The notes beneath the pieces were generated by a model. That model was given only the letters and a program-made list of their open reading frames with translations, had not been told where the DNA came from and searched no databases. This document shows, piece after piece, positions 37,930 through 50,365 of a stretch of DNA of 64,000 bases (the stretch's first letter is position 1; every line of letters begins with the position of its first letter). The stretch is from NCBI RefSeq assembly GCF_047495875.1, contig NC_092458.1, forward strand, positions 7,628,439 through 7,692,438, in the 5' to 3' direction. Position numbers and translations under genes: made by a program. This stretch comes from Pithys albifrons albifrons (Eukaryota > Chordata > Aves > Passeriformes > Thamnophilidae).

Positions 37930-40145
37930 CCACAGAATTTTGAGTGTTCCCCCCTGTCTCAGTTTACACGACAGCAGGTCTGCTGGCAACAGGCAGGGTG
38001 CACCTGTCTCAAAGGGGGAAAGGAACCTTTGCACAGGAGTTAGCAGGGAGCATTGGAAGAGCTTTAAACTACATATGAGCACAGAAAAGGATAAAATCAG
38101 GATCACTAGAGATAAGTTTGAGGGATAGTGTGCAGGCGAGGTCCTTTGGCCTGCTGTTGGTGGTGGGGGGGATGAAGAGCCGTGCAGCACAGACACAAGG
38201 CAAGGGTTACTGTCATATTAGAAACCACAGAAGCACCTGAGAACAGTCCTATAGGATTTAGGGCTCTCCTCTCAAAAAGTTGTTAGGATCCATAGCACAA
38301 TTAAAGTACATCCACACCAGCTCTTGCAGTGAGGGCATCCAACAGGAGAGGCTGGAAGCCCTTGCACAGCAGGAAAACGGTGACACAGCTGCCATCAGAA
38401 ACATGGGGGGATGACTCTCACACCCAAAGTGCTGCAGGGGATGACTTTAAACCCTTCAGAAGGGATAGGCAAGGAGAGGCAGTGGGGTATCTGTGTTACA
38501 TTAGGGAATGTTTTGATTGTCTAGAGCTTAATGATGGTGACAATAGGCTTAAGTGTTTATGGGTAAGAGTCAAGAGGAAGGCCAACAGGCAAATATCCTC
38601 ATGGGAGTCTGTTATGGACCACCCCCAACCAGGATGAAGAGGCAAACAAAATATTCCATAAGGAGCTAGGAGAAGTCTCATAATCACTGGCCCTTATTCT
38701 CATCAGGGACTTCAACTTACCATATGTCTGCTGGAAATACAACACAGCAGAGAGGGAAAAGTCCAGGAGGTTCCAGGAAGTGTGTGGAAAATGAGCTCCT
38801 GATATAGCTGGTGGGAGAGTCAATTAGGGAAGGTGCCCCTCTGGATCTGTTTTATGTGAACAGAAAAGGGTTGGTGCGAGGGTGTCTTGGGCAAAGTGAT
38901 CACAAAATAATAAAAGCATTCAATTTTTGGAGGAGAGGGTTCAGCAGAACTGTCACCTTCTGAAGGGCAGACTTTGGCCTGTTTAGGGGACTGTTGACAG
39001 AGTCTCTTGGAAGGCAGTCTTGATGGACAAATGAGATCAGAAAGACTGAACATTCTTCTTCAAGAGGGAAATGTTAATGGTGCAGGACCAGACCATCCCC
39101 ATGTGCTAAAAGATGAGCCAGCGGGGAAAACGACTGGCCTGACTGAACAGAGAGCTTTGGCTGGAACTCAGGGGAAAAAAATGAGAGTTTGTGACTCTTG
39201 GAAGGAGAGACAGGATACCTGAGAGGACTGCAAGGATGTCATGAGGTTATGCAGGGAGAAAATCAGAAGGAGCAAAATCCAACTAGAATTCAATCTATCC
39301 ACTGCTGTAAAAAACAATAAAAATGTTTCTGTAAATGCATTAGCAAAAAAAGGACTAAGGAGATTCTCCATCCTTTGTTGGATATGGGGGGAAACAATGA
39401 CAAAGGATGAAGAAAAGGCAGCTACTTCATGTCTTCTTTGTCTCAGTCTTAAATAGAAAGCCCAGTTGTACTTCATGTACCCGTCCCTCAGAGTTGGAAG
39501 ATGGGGATGGGGACCACAGTGAAGCTCCTGTAATCCAAGGGAAAAGGGCCAGTGACCTGCTGCACCACTTAAACACACACAAGTCTGTGGGACCAGCTGG
39601 GATCCACCCAAGGCTAATGGTTGTACTCAACACTGGTGAGGCCACACCTCAAATCCTGTGTTCAGTTTTGGGCTCCTCACTACAAGACATTGAGGTGCTG
39701 GATCCTGTCCAGAGAAGGGCAACAGAGTTGGTGAAGGGTCTGGAGCAAAAGCCATATGAACACATATGAAAGATCTGGGGTTGTTTAAAGGGGATTGAGG
39801 GGGGACCTGGATGCTCTCAGAACCACCTGAAGGGAGTTTGTATCCAGATGGGGATCGGTCTCTTCTCCCAGGTAACAAGCAATAGGATGAGAGGAAATAG
39901 CCTCAAGTTGTGCCAGGGGAGGCTTAGCTTGGATATTAGGAAAAATTTCTTCACAGTTAGGGTTGACAAGCATTGAAACAGGTTGCCTAGGAAAGTGGTG
40001 GAGTCATATTCCCTGGACGTATTTAAAAGACATACACGTGGAATTTAGGGATATGGTTTAGGGATGGACTTGGCACAGCTGTGTTAACAGTGGGACTCAA
40101 CAATCTTAAAGGTCTTTTCCAACCTAAATGATTCTATGAAAAAAA
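37930..40145 (+). mobile_element. Long CR1 LINE copy lacking its reverse-transcriptase core
   Basis: Sense-oriented avian CR1 retrotransposon of about 2.2 kb. The 5' part (about 37930-39615) keeps the endonuclease region of ORF2 and the following spacer, broken by indels and stops. Recognisable patches are GVCYIRE-like (as VGYLCYIRECFDCLELNDGD near 38490), NLPYVCWKYNTAERE (near 38717), a tract near 39160-39320 and 'gatccacccaagg' near 39600. At about 39617-39625 the sequence jumps straight to the post-RT region ('gttttgggctcctcactaca' near 39667). It then continues to a well-preserved 3' end ('ggtcttttccaacctaaatg' near 40111) and an A run at 40139-40147. The finger-palm reverse-transcriptase segment is therefore absent. 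Open frames of 71-147 codons at 38329-39769 are remnants of this element. Comparison is from memory of avian CR1 consensus. Confidence 0.9.
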
Positions 40146-40694
40146 AATGTATAAAAATTGGTAAGACATTTGTACAGCTGTGAAAGGTTTGTGGACAAAA
40201 AGATACAGCTGAGAGCTTATTTCCTTATGACCAAAAGCCACAAGGCTTTGGATCCCTTCCCTATCCCTCCAATTTCTGGATTTGACTACACCATGTGTAT
40301 AGAGCATTACCCTAGAAGAGAAATTGTGGGAAATACACTTGGAAAGATCCTTTGGGTAAAGTCTGTCCATCCTGTCAGTAGGAAGCACAGTTAGTTAAAT
40401 TTTGGCTCTTGAATAATAGTATGGAAAGGAAAAAATCTCCACAATTTATTTTCATTTATTAATTGCATTGAATTATAGAAATAGTGTAAAGAACTAATAT
40501 GCACCAGAAATCTTTTCTCCACCCTCTTTTTGTAAGTTAATTCTAAGCAGAGAGACTAAGCATTGCAAACATTCAGATTCTCATAATGGTGTTCAAAGAA
40601 CCATATTTCATCTTTCATAATTTCCCCTGGCTCCTGTTTGGCATGGAATTTAGTTTTCATTTTACAATTTCCCTGTTTCCTTCATTTCCATCAG
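40146..40694 (+). other. SH3KBP1: SH3KBP1 large intron, end
   Basis: Last part of the 33.3 kb intron, AT-rich, ending in the pyrimidine tract TTCCCTGTTTCCTTC and the acceptor CCATCAG at 40694. No other feature seen. Confidence 0.7.
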
Positions 40695-40801
40695 GAGAGA
40701 GAAACAGAAGAAGAAGATGCCAGGTGGCTTTCAGTTACATGCCTCAAAATGAAGATGAACTGGAATTAAAAGTTGGCGACATCATTGAAGTTGTGGGAGA
40801 G
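40695..40801 (+). CDS. SH3KBP1: SH3KBP1 exon: N-terminal half of second SH3 domain (SH3B)
   Basis: 107-nt coding exon. The two first bases complete a glycine codon with the G left by the exon at 7273-7396, and the exon leaves in phase 0. It reads GERNRRRR, then [20 protein letters not shown] and [15 protein letters not shown] is the ALYDY-type motif and [11 protein letters not shown] the acidic RT-loop segment of an SH3 domain. CIN85 SH3 domains use this surface to bind the atypical PxxxPR motif of CBL-family proteins. As I recall it, the human protein reads [25 protein letters not shown], so this copy appears one codon longer in the arginine run and has Met for Leu and Glu for Asp. The acceptor is CCATCAG|G and the donor GAGAG|GTGAGC. 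Reading through the donor reaches a stop at 41057-41059 and is not meaningful. Confidence 0.97.
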
Positions 40802-41270
40802 GTGAGCACATCTTTAATTGAACATACACACATGAAGGACTGGCATCTCTGGTGCATGCTGAGCTCTTCAATACTGTGTGTTTTAGGACATAAAGCAGAC
40901 ATTTTCTTTCTCTGGTACACTGGCCTGGTGTGGGTTACTGCTGGGGGTGACGGGATGTTGTTGTTTTCTTACAGATTTTGTGACATTTTTCTCCGTAGCT
41001 CTTCTGGTTTTATTCCATCAGTTGATGCTTCAGAATTCTGTTCAGGGAAAGAGCTCTAAGTTTGTACTACAGAGCTCTTGAGTTCATGTTTCTGAAGAAC
41101 TAAAGGTTATAACAGAAGAAGCTTTTCACAGTTTTACTAAGCCAGCCACAGGGAAAATTACCTTTGCAAAGTTAAACACATGTAAGAAATTTACTGGACT
41201 CTCCACTGGAGTTCACCTTTTGTCATCATTGCCAGAAAAATTTAAGAATTTCATTTTAGTCCAAGCAGTT

Positions 41271-41301
41271 CAAACAAACAAACAAACAAACAAACAAACA
41301 C
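41271..41301. repeat. (CAAA)n microsatellite
   Basis: Nearly eight uninterrupted copies of the tetranucleotide CAAA, followed by CACACC. Confidence 0.95.
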
Positions 41302-42706
41302 ACCAGCAATACATTTGAGACTCAAGATGCACTTATTTTGAAGGTGGAACTGGATGTGGAAAATGAATGCACATCCCTTAGAAGGGCTGGAAACAAATTA
41401 TGAAAGCTTAGACGGAGATACAGAAATTGTCTTTGTGTGAGTGAATCTGGTTGCAGGATCAAGGAATGCTGTTCGCTCCCCAAACCCTCAGTGTTCCATT
41501 AGAGATTTTACAAGTATCTCCTTGAGTTTAATAGCACGAGGAAAGTCAAAATGATAACATGAATTCTTTAACTAGAACACATTCAGACTCATTTATTCTT
41601 TGTTTACTTAGCTTTAAAAATATCTCAGACCGTAGCCTGCTCGAGTAGCCAATACAAGGTGTGTTTCAGAGAATATGAATTCTATTACAATCTACATGAC
41701 ATCCAGCATTTCTTAGGACAGATTAAATTCTCACTTCTGAATGTAAGAAGCTTAGTGATCACTGGCTTTGCTTTAACCTAGCTGTGCACACCAGCTCTGC
41801 ACATCATTCCTGGAATCAGACATGATGTGCCACTTGACTAACCTTATTCTGTCTGGAAGCAGCTTTGTGATGGGGGAATTCAAGGTTCTAAGATATTTAA
41901 GAGCATATTTTGAATACAATGTAAACCTGATGTGATAATGATTTTCAAGGCATCGTATGAGCTGTTTTCGTTGGGCAATTTGAAGTACATTTGACCTCAC
42001 ATGGCCACACAAATATTACTTAAAACCTCCAAGTCTGTGTCTTTCAAGAGTAAATTGGTGTTATAAAACCCTTTCCCAGTATCCAGCCAGCAAATTAACC
42101 CTACCTAATGAATAAATAATTTCTGAATAATTAAATAATTTAGATGAGACACTTGGCTTCTCCTAAGAAATGCATCCCTTGTATAAATTTGAACAACATA
42201 ATTATAAATAGCAGATTTATTTATATCCAAGTGAGACTGAAAAATGTTTGCGTTAAAATTGAAATAGTAAGAGTGAAACATTCCACGTTCTCCCATCTGT
42301 GTACTTAAAGTTAAGGGCACATTTTTGAAACCCACTTGGATTGCTGATTACAGACTTCTAGTCTTAAATTTGTACCCTAAGTTGCTATTGTTGAAGAAAA
42401 CATTGTCAACTTTCTTATTTTAAGGTGTAAGAAAATTTATTGTCTAGGGCTGCTTTTTGGATTGGTACATATAATGTCATGATGGAATTAGTTTTCCTGC
42501 AGTGTGGAACAGGATTGCTCATGGATGGCTTGAGCTGTTGGCCATCAGTAAATGCTGAAGCTCAGCTGACACAGGTGGGGCTGTGCCCACTGTGACCTTG
42601 TGAAATACCCTGTTCTGTCAGCTGCTCAAACAGAAGGGCAGCTTCAGGCTTCACCTGGTGCATTCAGGCAATTCAGAGCATTGGCTGCCTCTGCTGGGTG
42701 AAACTG

Positions 42707-42763
42707 GATCAGCTGGTGGAAGAGGGAAAATAAGAATCAGCTGGTGGAATAGGGAAAACAGGA
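42707..42763. repeat. 28-bp imperfect direct repeat
   Basis: ATCAGCTGGTGGAAGAGGGA recurs 28 bases later as ATCAGCTGGTGGAATAGGGA, with a similar tail (AAATAAG versus AAACAGG). Confidence 0.85.
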
Positions 42764-45700
42764 ATCTGGAGAAAGAATTCTCAGTGCCTCAGGAAGGGAT
42801 ATTGTGGGACCTTTATTCTCCACCATGATTAGTACCAAGCAGCTGATGTTGAATACTTGTGGTTACTACTTCCTCTTCTGCTCTTATCATGGTCATGTTA
42901 ATTCCTCGAAAAAGTAGGGCAGAATCTTTATTTTGAAACAGGAACTTTGATGCAAGAAGTTGCACCAGCCAACGTGCTGATTTCACTGTTTACCCTTCTG
43001 CTTTCAGGTTATGCTGCATAAAGAGTCATTGAAATATGATTCACAGTGTTTATGTAATTAGACATTAAAAATGAGGCTTCCTCAGTTGCAAGAATTGAGT
43101 TTTGGTTTTTTTGGGGGGGTTTTTTGCAAGGTCCAAAATCATGCTGTGTTATTGTACAAAAAAATCCCAAAACAACAGCAAAAAGCCCTCACACATAGGC
43201 AACAATTCTTGTAAAATACCAGTTTTGTTTGTCATTACTCAAAATTAAAACCTGGATGGCATCTTCAGCATTTTTTACAGCAGTTCAGTGTGAAACTGGA
43301 ATATTAATGGCAATTTACTTTCTATTTCCAGTTGCTCCATTCCATCACCCTGTGTTTTTATTCTTGTGTAGAAGGTCTCAGATTCCCACAGATCATATTT
43401 TATTGTCTCCTCCTAAGAAAGTTGCATCAGTTAATTAGTTTAAATTGACTTAGATTAATATTTTCAAATCTTTGTGGATTTCTGTTTAGTTGAAAATGAA
43501 TTGGTTCTTAACTGACTTACCACAAACTGAACCTGGTATTGTTAAGGTCAAAATACTCTCTATGTATCTTTATGTGGATATTGAGCAAAAAAATGTGTTA
43601 AAATGTCGCTTGTGGTTGACAATTCATTAAACTTTTGCTATTGCAAAGAAAAGCTAATTGGGCTTCAACCCTAAAGAAACGTGTTCTGCTCCTCCTCAGA
43701 CCTGTTCAAGGTCGCTGCCCCCAGCACAGGGCTGACAGAAGGAATACAAGTTGACTCCATGGGTGTCCAGGTGTGTTTCCCCAGACTCCCAGAGAAAGCA
43801 GGTTATACTGACACCACATGGTGATGTGCTGAGCATGAGGATGTCCGTCCTTCTCCCGCCTCTGCTTGAGTGTGGAGGTGTAGTAGCATCTAAAGCTACC
43901 CAGAGCCTCCTTCTTCATGCCATCAGATTGGATAAGGTACTTTTGAAAGGGTTTTTATGTCTGCAGTAGTGGTAGATAAAATTGGAAATTCCTCTTGTGA
44001 CAGAAGTGCTTTGGTGTTGTACAGTGGATTGGAACAACAGCAAGTGTGAATTTTGAGAGACAAGGCTTGTTGCCAGATGGATGTCCTTGGAGGCTGTATA
44101 TGTACAGAATTCATAGTTCCTTCCTATTTGTCCTACATGGTTAGAAATTAATTATATTAAGATCAAACATTCAACACAGTAGATAAAATGCTTGTTGTTA
44201 AAACAGAGGTTTCCATAACTGCAGAGGCACTGATACCCATGAGAGTCATTAACAGACTTAAATTAAAAGTACATTTATAACTAACAAGAGAACCATTTTT
44301 GTCATTGTTTACATTCACGTTTATTATGTGAATGATGGCTTTTTGCTTGTCATTTTCCTACCTCATTAGCTATAACTCTAATTACAGTTGTCCCAAAATA
44401 CAACTGTAACTAATTGTCTTATTAACTGCAGATATCTGAATTCCAATTATGTTTCACCCTTAGATTTTAATGGGATGCCAGATAATTAACCTGTATCATC
44501 AGAGTGAGGCCATTTGGCATGTCATTCAACAGTGCTGAGCCTGCTTCCATTTGGGATTAGTCTGTCATTGTGCTGCTATGTGGCTTTTGGCCTCATCCTG
44601 CTGAGAAATCAGCTTTTGGCAGTGTGTAGTGCATGGAGTTAAGCTCACAAGTGTTTGACTGAGACATTCTGTAATACCACTGCACTTATTCTTTGACTTT
44701 TAGGTAACATTGCCATATATTATGTGATCAAATCCTATCAGTAGCTCATTTGAAATTATAAAAATGCAGAGTGAATTTTTACAAATTGGTTGCTTCCGTG
44801 GGGAAGATTGGTGGGTACTTTTTTTTTTGGTTCTTATTATGAGATAAAGTGGTGCAACCCACATCCAAGAACAGGATAAACTGGGAATTGAGCTGGACTT
44901 TTCTTAGCGTGACTTATTTTGGCAGCTATAGAGTTGAAAGGGGAATGAATATTTAACTGTAGAGAGGGGTTGGTCTGTGCCACAAATACAGAACTGTATA
45001 ATATGGGAGAAAACAGCTGGGAATGAATGCTGGGGTTTCACATCCCTCAGTTACTTTTCTCTGGAATGCTGTGGTAGTGTTTTTCTGGATCCTCTTCTAA
45101 CAGGTTGTTCACAAGGACTTCTATGACTGCTTCTTATTTGGTTAGTTCCTGCCATAGGAGGCCCTTTTTATTAAATAAGGGTGCAAATACCACTGAGTCT
45201 ATATAGGGCCATCCCAGTTTGCTGTCATTGCTGTCACTGTCCTCAGTTTCTTGTTTAGAAGAGGATGTTAAAAAACCTAACAAACCCCCAAATGACAAAA
45301 ACAAACAAACAAAAATTCCCCAAGTGCATTTTGACATTGTAAAATAAAGAACTCTGAAGCTGAAAATATTCCCTAATATAAGTTACTTGTGCAGTTTTTA
45401 ATTCTTACCTTCTGCACCTGAGTTACCAAGCAGTTTCCAGGTGTGCTGTAGCAGAATGCCCAGGCGTGGTTGGTACCCCATGGGTACAGCTCTCTCTGAA
45501 TGCACTCCCAGAATGAGCCATCAAGTGGCACTGTAGACACCATCTTCTGTTGAGGTCTTGTTTCCAAAGTTTATTTTCCCATTGGCAGTGAATGTGATTT
45601 ATTTTGCCTCTTGGGAATCTATGTTTTTAATTTCCTTTCAACATATGATTGCTTTTGTCCTTTGAGCTCAAGATTTCCCATTAGAATTCATAAACTAAGG

Positions 45701-48519
45701 GAGTTTTTTTCCTTTGCTTTCCGTGCTCTAGTTCTCTCAAAGCAAAAGAAAATTTGTTGACCTTGGGCTTCTCTGCTTCCTGTTGCTTGCCTCTGGCATT
45801 GCTTTTGTTCCTGGGACTGTGTGTTTAGTTTTTACAGCCCAGACTGACTCTGTTACGATCCAGGGAGACTTTTGTCCATCTGAAAGCTTTCCTGACTCAG
45901 AGCCTCCTTCATCTGCCCTAGCTGAGCTGTGAGCTGTCTGTCACCACAAGAGACAAAGCTGCAGACTGTGGAAAATCTTGTGGAATGGGCCAATGCTGGA
46001 ATTTATTGGAAATACACTTTAGGTCAATGATTCCAAAGAGCTCAACATTTTCATAATTTTAAGAACTTTAGCCTATTAATTATATATCAAGGTGTAAGCA
46101 AGCAGCAAACCAGTCCTGGATATTCTGGGAGTTTGCCTCAGCATTTCCTGCTGGTTTTGGTTATCCCATCCTGGAATTCCAGGGATGGATCCCAGTTCTC
46201 TCAAGAGAGGATGCTTCTAGGCTTGCAGCAGCGAGGTTTGCTGCACTGCAGGTCAGGCTGATGCTCCCTCTGACCTTTCTTTCTTTGAAGAGGATGTTGC
46301 AGGTTGTATTGGCAGTGAAGAGAAAACCTAAAGAATGTAAAATGTAACATGTCCTCGCTTTTGGATTATTTTAATCTTGTAGTCCTACTGACCTACTAAA
46401 GAGACTTTGTTTTCTTTGGTTGCTTTACAGTTACAGGATAAAACTGTATTCATGGTCTGAAGTAGAACTATTATGTTTGTATGTTTGCCTGAAGGCTTGA
46501 ATTGCTCTCCTAATTTTTCTTTTAAATTTAAACATGGATCTATTCTGATTTCAATCAATTTTTGTTGCCTTCTAAGCAGCTTAATGTCCTAGCATCTGTA
46601 TACCATTAAAAGGACTTCTTCATGTTTGTGTGCCTGAATGTTTCATTCATATAATTCTCTGTTATTTTCTGTCTGTCCATTTCCATTGTATCTATTTTGA
46701 GTACTTCACTTAGTATTTCTTATTTATATTATTACTTGTAGGAAAAATTAACAATTACAACCTCTTACTGTCTTTCTAGTCTGAATTGTTTTTCTGTAAT
46801 GGGATCTCACAATTTGATTAAACACTCACTTTCTAACAAAGTAAAATAGCATATTTTGAATTATTTTCATCTGTATTTGTTTTATAGTTTACAAACCCCT
46901 CATATACATTAAAAATAGGCTCTACTGGTTGAGTAATGCAATGACAACCAAAGCAGAAATATTCTTTCTTCACTGAAAATTAAAAAAACCCAAAGCCCAA
47001 TGATACTAAAAGATGTTTGAATGTTGCATAATTATTATATAGATTAAATCCCAAAGGCCAAGGTTCTTAATGGGATAAATTTCTCTAGAGGTAATGAACT
47101 ATTCTCTGGGGACATGGCTCATTTGTGTCTCATCAATCACTTCCAGTGTCAGACTGCACATTTTATCTGTCCCTGCCCCACACACGGTGTTGACTGAGTT
47201 GCAGAAGAGTACAATTTGTTGTTACCTCCTAAATATATGGAGTAATGAAGTATCTTCAGTCACTTTCCTGTGTGTTGTTGCTGTTCAAAATGTGGTGTGA
47301 CAGCAGTGCTGGCAGCCTGGGGGCTTGGCAGGATGAGGATGTGCCATGGTTCTCCAAAGGCAGGGAACAGATAAAACACACGGAAAACACACCTGAAAAA
47401 TATCTCTGGCTACATCCGCTTGCATTTGGCAGTTTGGAAAGATCCTTCCTCTAACTTAAAAACCCCTTTATTTTCAGGGCAGTTGGCGTGTAGATCATGA
47501 ATGGTAGACCTTCTCTGCCAGCACAGGGACATGGCCTGCTGAATGAAATCCTTCTCTTTGTAGGTTGTGTGGTTCAGCACGTGAATGTTGGGCATAAATC
47601 ACGACCTGGATGTATAAATCTGAAAGCACTTTGTTATAACAGCACGGCAACAAATTTTATTGAGCTCGTGCCTCCAGACACGGATTACCCCCATGAATAA
47701 TGGATTTTCATTTGTAAGGTTTTACTGGCTGTGAATTACTGCAACTTTTCAAACCATATGGTAGTGACTGCCCTAGTTCAGGATAACTAAATCCTGGAGG
47801 TATGTTAGTGTTTTCTATTGCATGGATTTATCTCTAGCTTCTGTGTTTTGAGGCTTAAAGGTATGTAGCAGGTAGCAATAGTGTTCAAAAATACTTGAAG
47901 TTTTAGATGCTTTTGATGAAAATTTCCTAATAAATCTTTGGGAGGCACCTGAACCTCAGAGGCATCTGACCTGAACCTCTGATTTCTTGTTAACATGATT
48001 CTGTGTTTTTAAGGGAAAAAACTCTGGGGTTTGCCGTAGATTTTTTTCTGAATTTGTAGTATTATTGAATGCAGGTATTATTAGACAATTAGTTTTCCAG
48101 TCAGCAGAAAACTTACAATAAGCTAATGTGTGTTTATTCACCTCCAGTTTTGATTTACCTGTCTAAAGATCTTTGTGTGTATGTACACTTCCATGCACAT
48201 CCATAGGGATCCGTACAGCAACGTGCCACATGGAGAGTGCTAATGTTAACTGTGAGAAAACTGTGACCTGCTACCCTGGAAGATGTAAGCAGGTGAAAAT
48301 TACTTGAGGAAAAGATGAAACAATTATATTTGTGGTCAAGTAATCTCAGCATCTTGCAAAGCAGGGATCTTAAGAACTGTGTAAATCCTCTGATTAATCT
48401 TTGGGTCAGTTGGCTAATGCAGTTATGGTTTAATGTTTACCTCTAATCAGTGTAGCCATCTGGGAATACTGCATTAGAAACCTGAACTATTTTATTGCTC
48501 AAAGAGTCTTGGCCATATT

Positions 48520-48600
48520 GTATATTTTCTATATAACAATATATCATATTTTTATAGATATATAATATTTTTATCATATTGTATTTAGAGAGATAATTTG
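48520..48600. repeat. AT-rich low-complexity run
   Basis: Degenerate ATAT/TTTTAT text with nearly repeated 'atataatatttttatcatat' segments. Confidence 0.7.
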
Positions 48601-49263
48601 TAGAGTCTACTAAATGTTGTGTGTCATGCAGTTTGTTTTCCCTATTGCCTTTTATTAGTCTGGATAAGAGAAAGGAAATATTACTTTTTAGAGACTTTGA
48701 AATTATAATGTGATAAACCTCCCCCTCACTGAAGCAATTGAGTGATACATATATATTATATCTTCCAAATTAACAGCAAATTAATAACAAGACCAAGATA
48801 ATTCCCAGAGCTGTGATGGAGCTCACCAATATTACCAATTTATTGGAGGGGGGGCAAATTTTGTTGTGGACAGGTACTGAGATTAAATGAAAGCCTGATC
48901 TGAACTCCTTGCAAATTAAGCACAAAAATTCAGCTCAAGAGAACCAGAAATGTAGGGTTTTTTGTAGTAAAATTGTGTGTGTAACTAAGTTGAAAAAAAT
49001 GCATTCATTCCTCTGTTTTGGGGGGAAATATTTGGCTGTATTAAGAGACTTGTTTTCTAAGAACTCCAGTTTTTCACAGATAAGTGACAGGAAACAGACT
49101 TTTTTCTAAAATAATTAACTAATTTCCTTTAAAATGTGTGGTTGTTTTTTTAGCAATAAATGTGAACAGCCTATGAAATTAATGTTCTGTTTTCATCATT
49201 GTGGGGGGCAGGGCAGGCAGGAAGGTGTGTCAGACCTCACTGGAGATTGATGTGTCACAGATT

Positions 49264-49309
49264 GACACTGTCCTCCCCTGTCATTTTTTTTTGGTGAAAG
49301 GACAGTGTC
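49264..49309. repeat. Inverted repeat, 11-bp perfect arms
   Basis: GACACTGTCCT (49264-49274) and its exact reverse complement AGGACAGTGTC (49299-49309) surround a 24-base loop containing a T run. It could fold as a short hairpin in RNA from either strand, but I do not recognise it as a known microRNA. Confidence 0.8.
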
Positions 49310-50241
49310 TGACAGATGAAAAATACTTATCTATCATGAGTGTGTTTAGCTGATGCATATAATAAGTAATTGCTTGCTGGCCATTATAACCTAAAGGCAT
49401 CTGGTTTCTAATGGCTGTCATTTCACTGCCTGACACCACCATTCAATCCTAAATGGGTTATACAGGAGGGAGTTTGTAATTTTAAAGTGGTATTTTCTCT
49501 TGGGATTTGGCTAGGTGGTGTCCCTCCTCCTTCTGACACCATCATTATTAGGTATTTCAGGACCTCTGTAAATCTGGAGTCAAATATGCATTAGTACTGT
49601 TCTTTGTTCTCCATAGATTTCTTACATTAGCACATAAATGAAGAGGCAATATTCTTAATTTTTAAAATACATAGTTTCAGATTTTGATGGGGAAGGTGTC
49701 ACGATGTCCTAATTCACACAGACAGAGTTCTCCAGCAAGGCAGGAATATTCACATTATTTATATTAAGATACCTAATTTAGATTCTCTGAGTAGCTCTTT
49801 GTAGGTATTTATCTTTCACGTTTGCTTACTTAGGGAATTCAAACTCAGAATTTGCAAATCACATCTACTAAGGTGGTCTTGAATAGTCATACAGTGTGCA
49901 CAGAAAATTTAGTGATTGAATGGACAGCCATAAAAATTGAAATGTAGAGACATTGTGTGCTCTCTAGTTCCTTTATCCTTTCATTTAATGTTCATCCATG
50001 CTCCTGAGTGCTGTCAGCACTGCAGACATTTACAGATGGGTTCATGCATCTTCCTTGTTTTCACTTGTGAAAAAAAAAAAGAGATATTCTGGCTTGGAGC
50101 CTGTGCCATGTGCTCCTTATACCTGGAACTAATATATGCTGTTCAGAGTCATTACTGCCATTATTGGATGTATATAAATAATTCAGCAAAGTGTTGCCTG
50201 TGTTAAAACCCCTTTTGTTTTTTATTTTTGTCTTGGTGCAG

Positions 50242-50365
50242 GTGGAAGAGGGCTGGTGGGAAGGAATACTCAATGGAAAGACTGGCATGTTTCCTTCCAA
50301 CTTCATAAAGGAACTGTCTGATTCTGATGATGTTGGAATAGCACAGGAAGAGCAAGTAAAGTCAA
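50242..50365 (+). CDS. SH3KBP1: SH3KBP1 exon: C-terminal half of SH3B and start of the acidic linker
   Basis: 124-nt coding exon entering in phase 0 and leaving in phase 1. It reads [20 protein letters not shown], then [20 protein letters not shown] and S. The WW pair (codons at 50254 and 50257), the [10 protein letters not shown] segment and FIKEL complete the SH3 fold begun at 40695. The first tryptophan of the pair and the Pro/Asn of PSNF are the usual ligand-binding residues of SH3 domains. The human protein, from memory, has [20 protein letters not shown] and then [20 protein letters not shown], so the domain is nearly identical while the acidic tail is shorter and diverged. The acceptor is TCTTGGTGCAG and the donor TCAA|GTAAGA. 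The trailing single A must be completed by a downstream exon. The next canonical exon (serine/acidic linker) is not found in the window, so it presumably lies beyond 64000. Confidence 0.97.

Larger units (their letters stand above)
40802..50241 (+). other. SH3KBP1: SH3KBP1 intron splitting the SH3B domain (9.4 kb)
   Basis: Intron between the two halves of SH3B, from GTGAGC to TTGGTGCAG. It holds a (CAAA)n microsatellite (41271-41301), a 28-bp imperfect direct repeat (42707-42763), a G-run low-complexity patch (43095-43130), C/A-rich patches near 45270-45320 and 46980-47000, an AT-rich run (48520-48600) and an 11-bp inverted repeat (49264-49309). I see no exon or named transposon. Confidence 0.75.

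Noticed and set aside
39407..39769. 120-codon plus-strand frame plus neighbours at 38329-39611
   Set aside because: Remnants of CR1 ORF2 across the internal deletion junction, not a host gene.
40802..41059. Continuation of the SH3B exon frame to a stop at 41057-41059
   Set aside because: Read-through of a consensus GTGAGC donor; the true partner exon is at 50242 and completes the SH3 fold.
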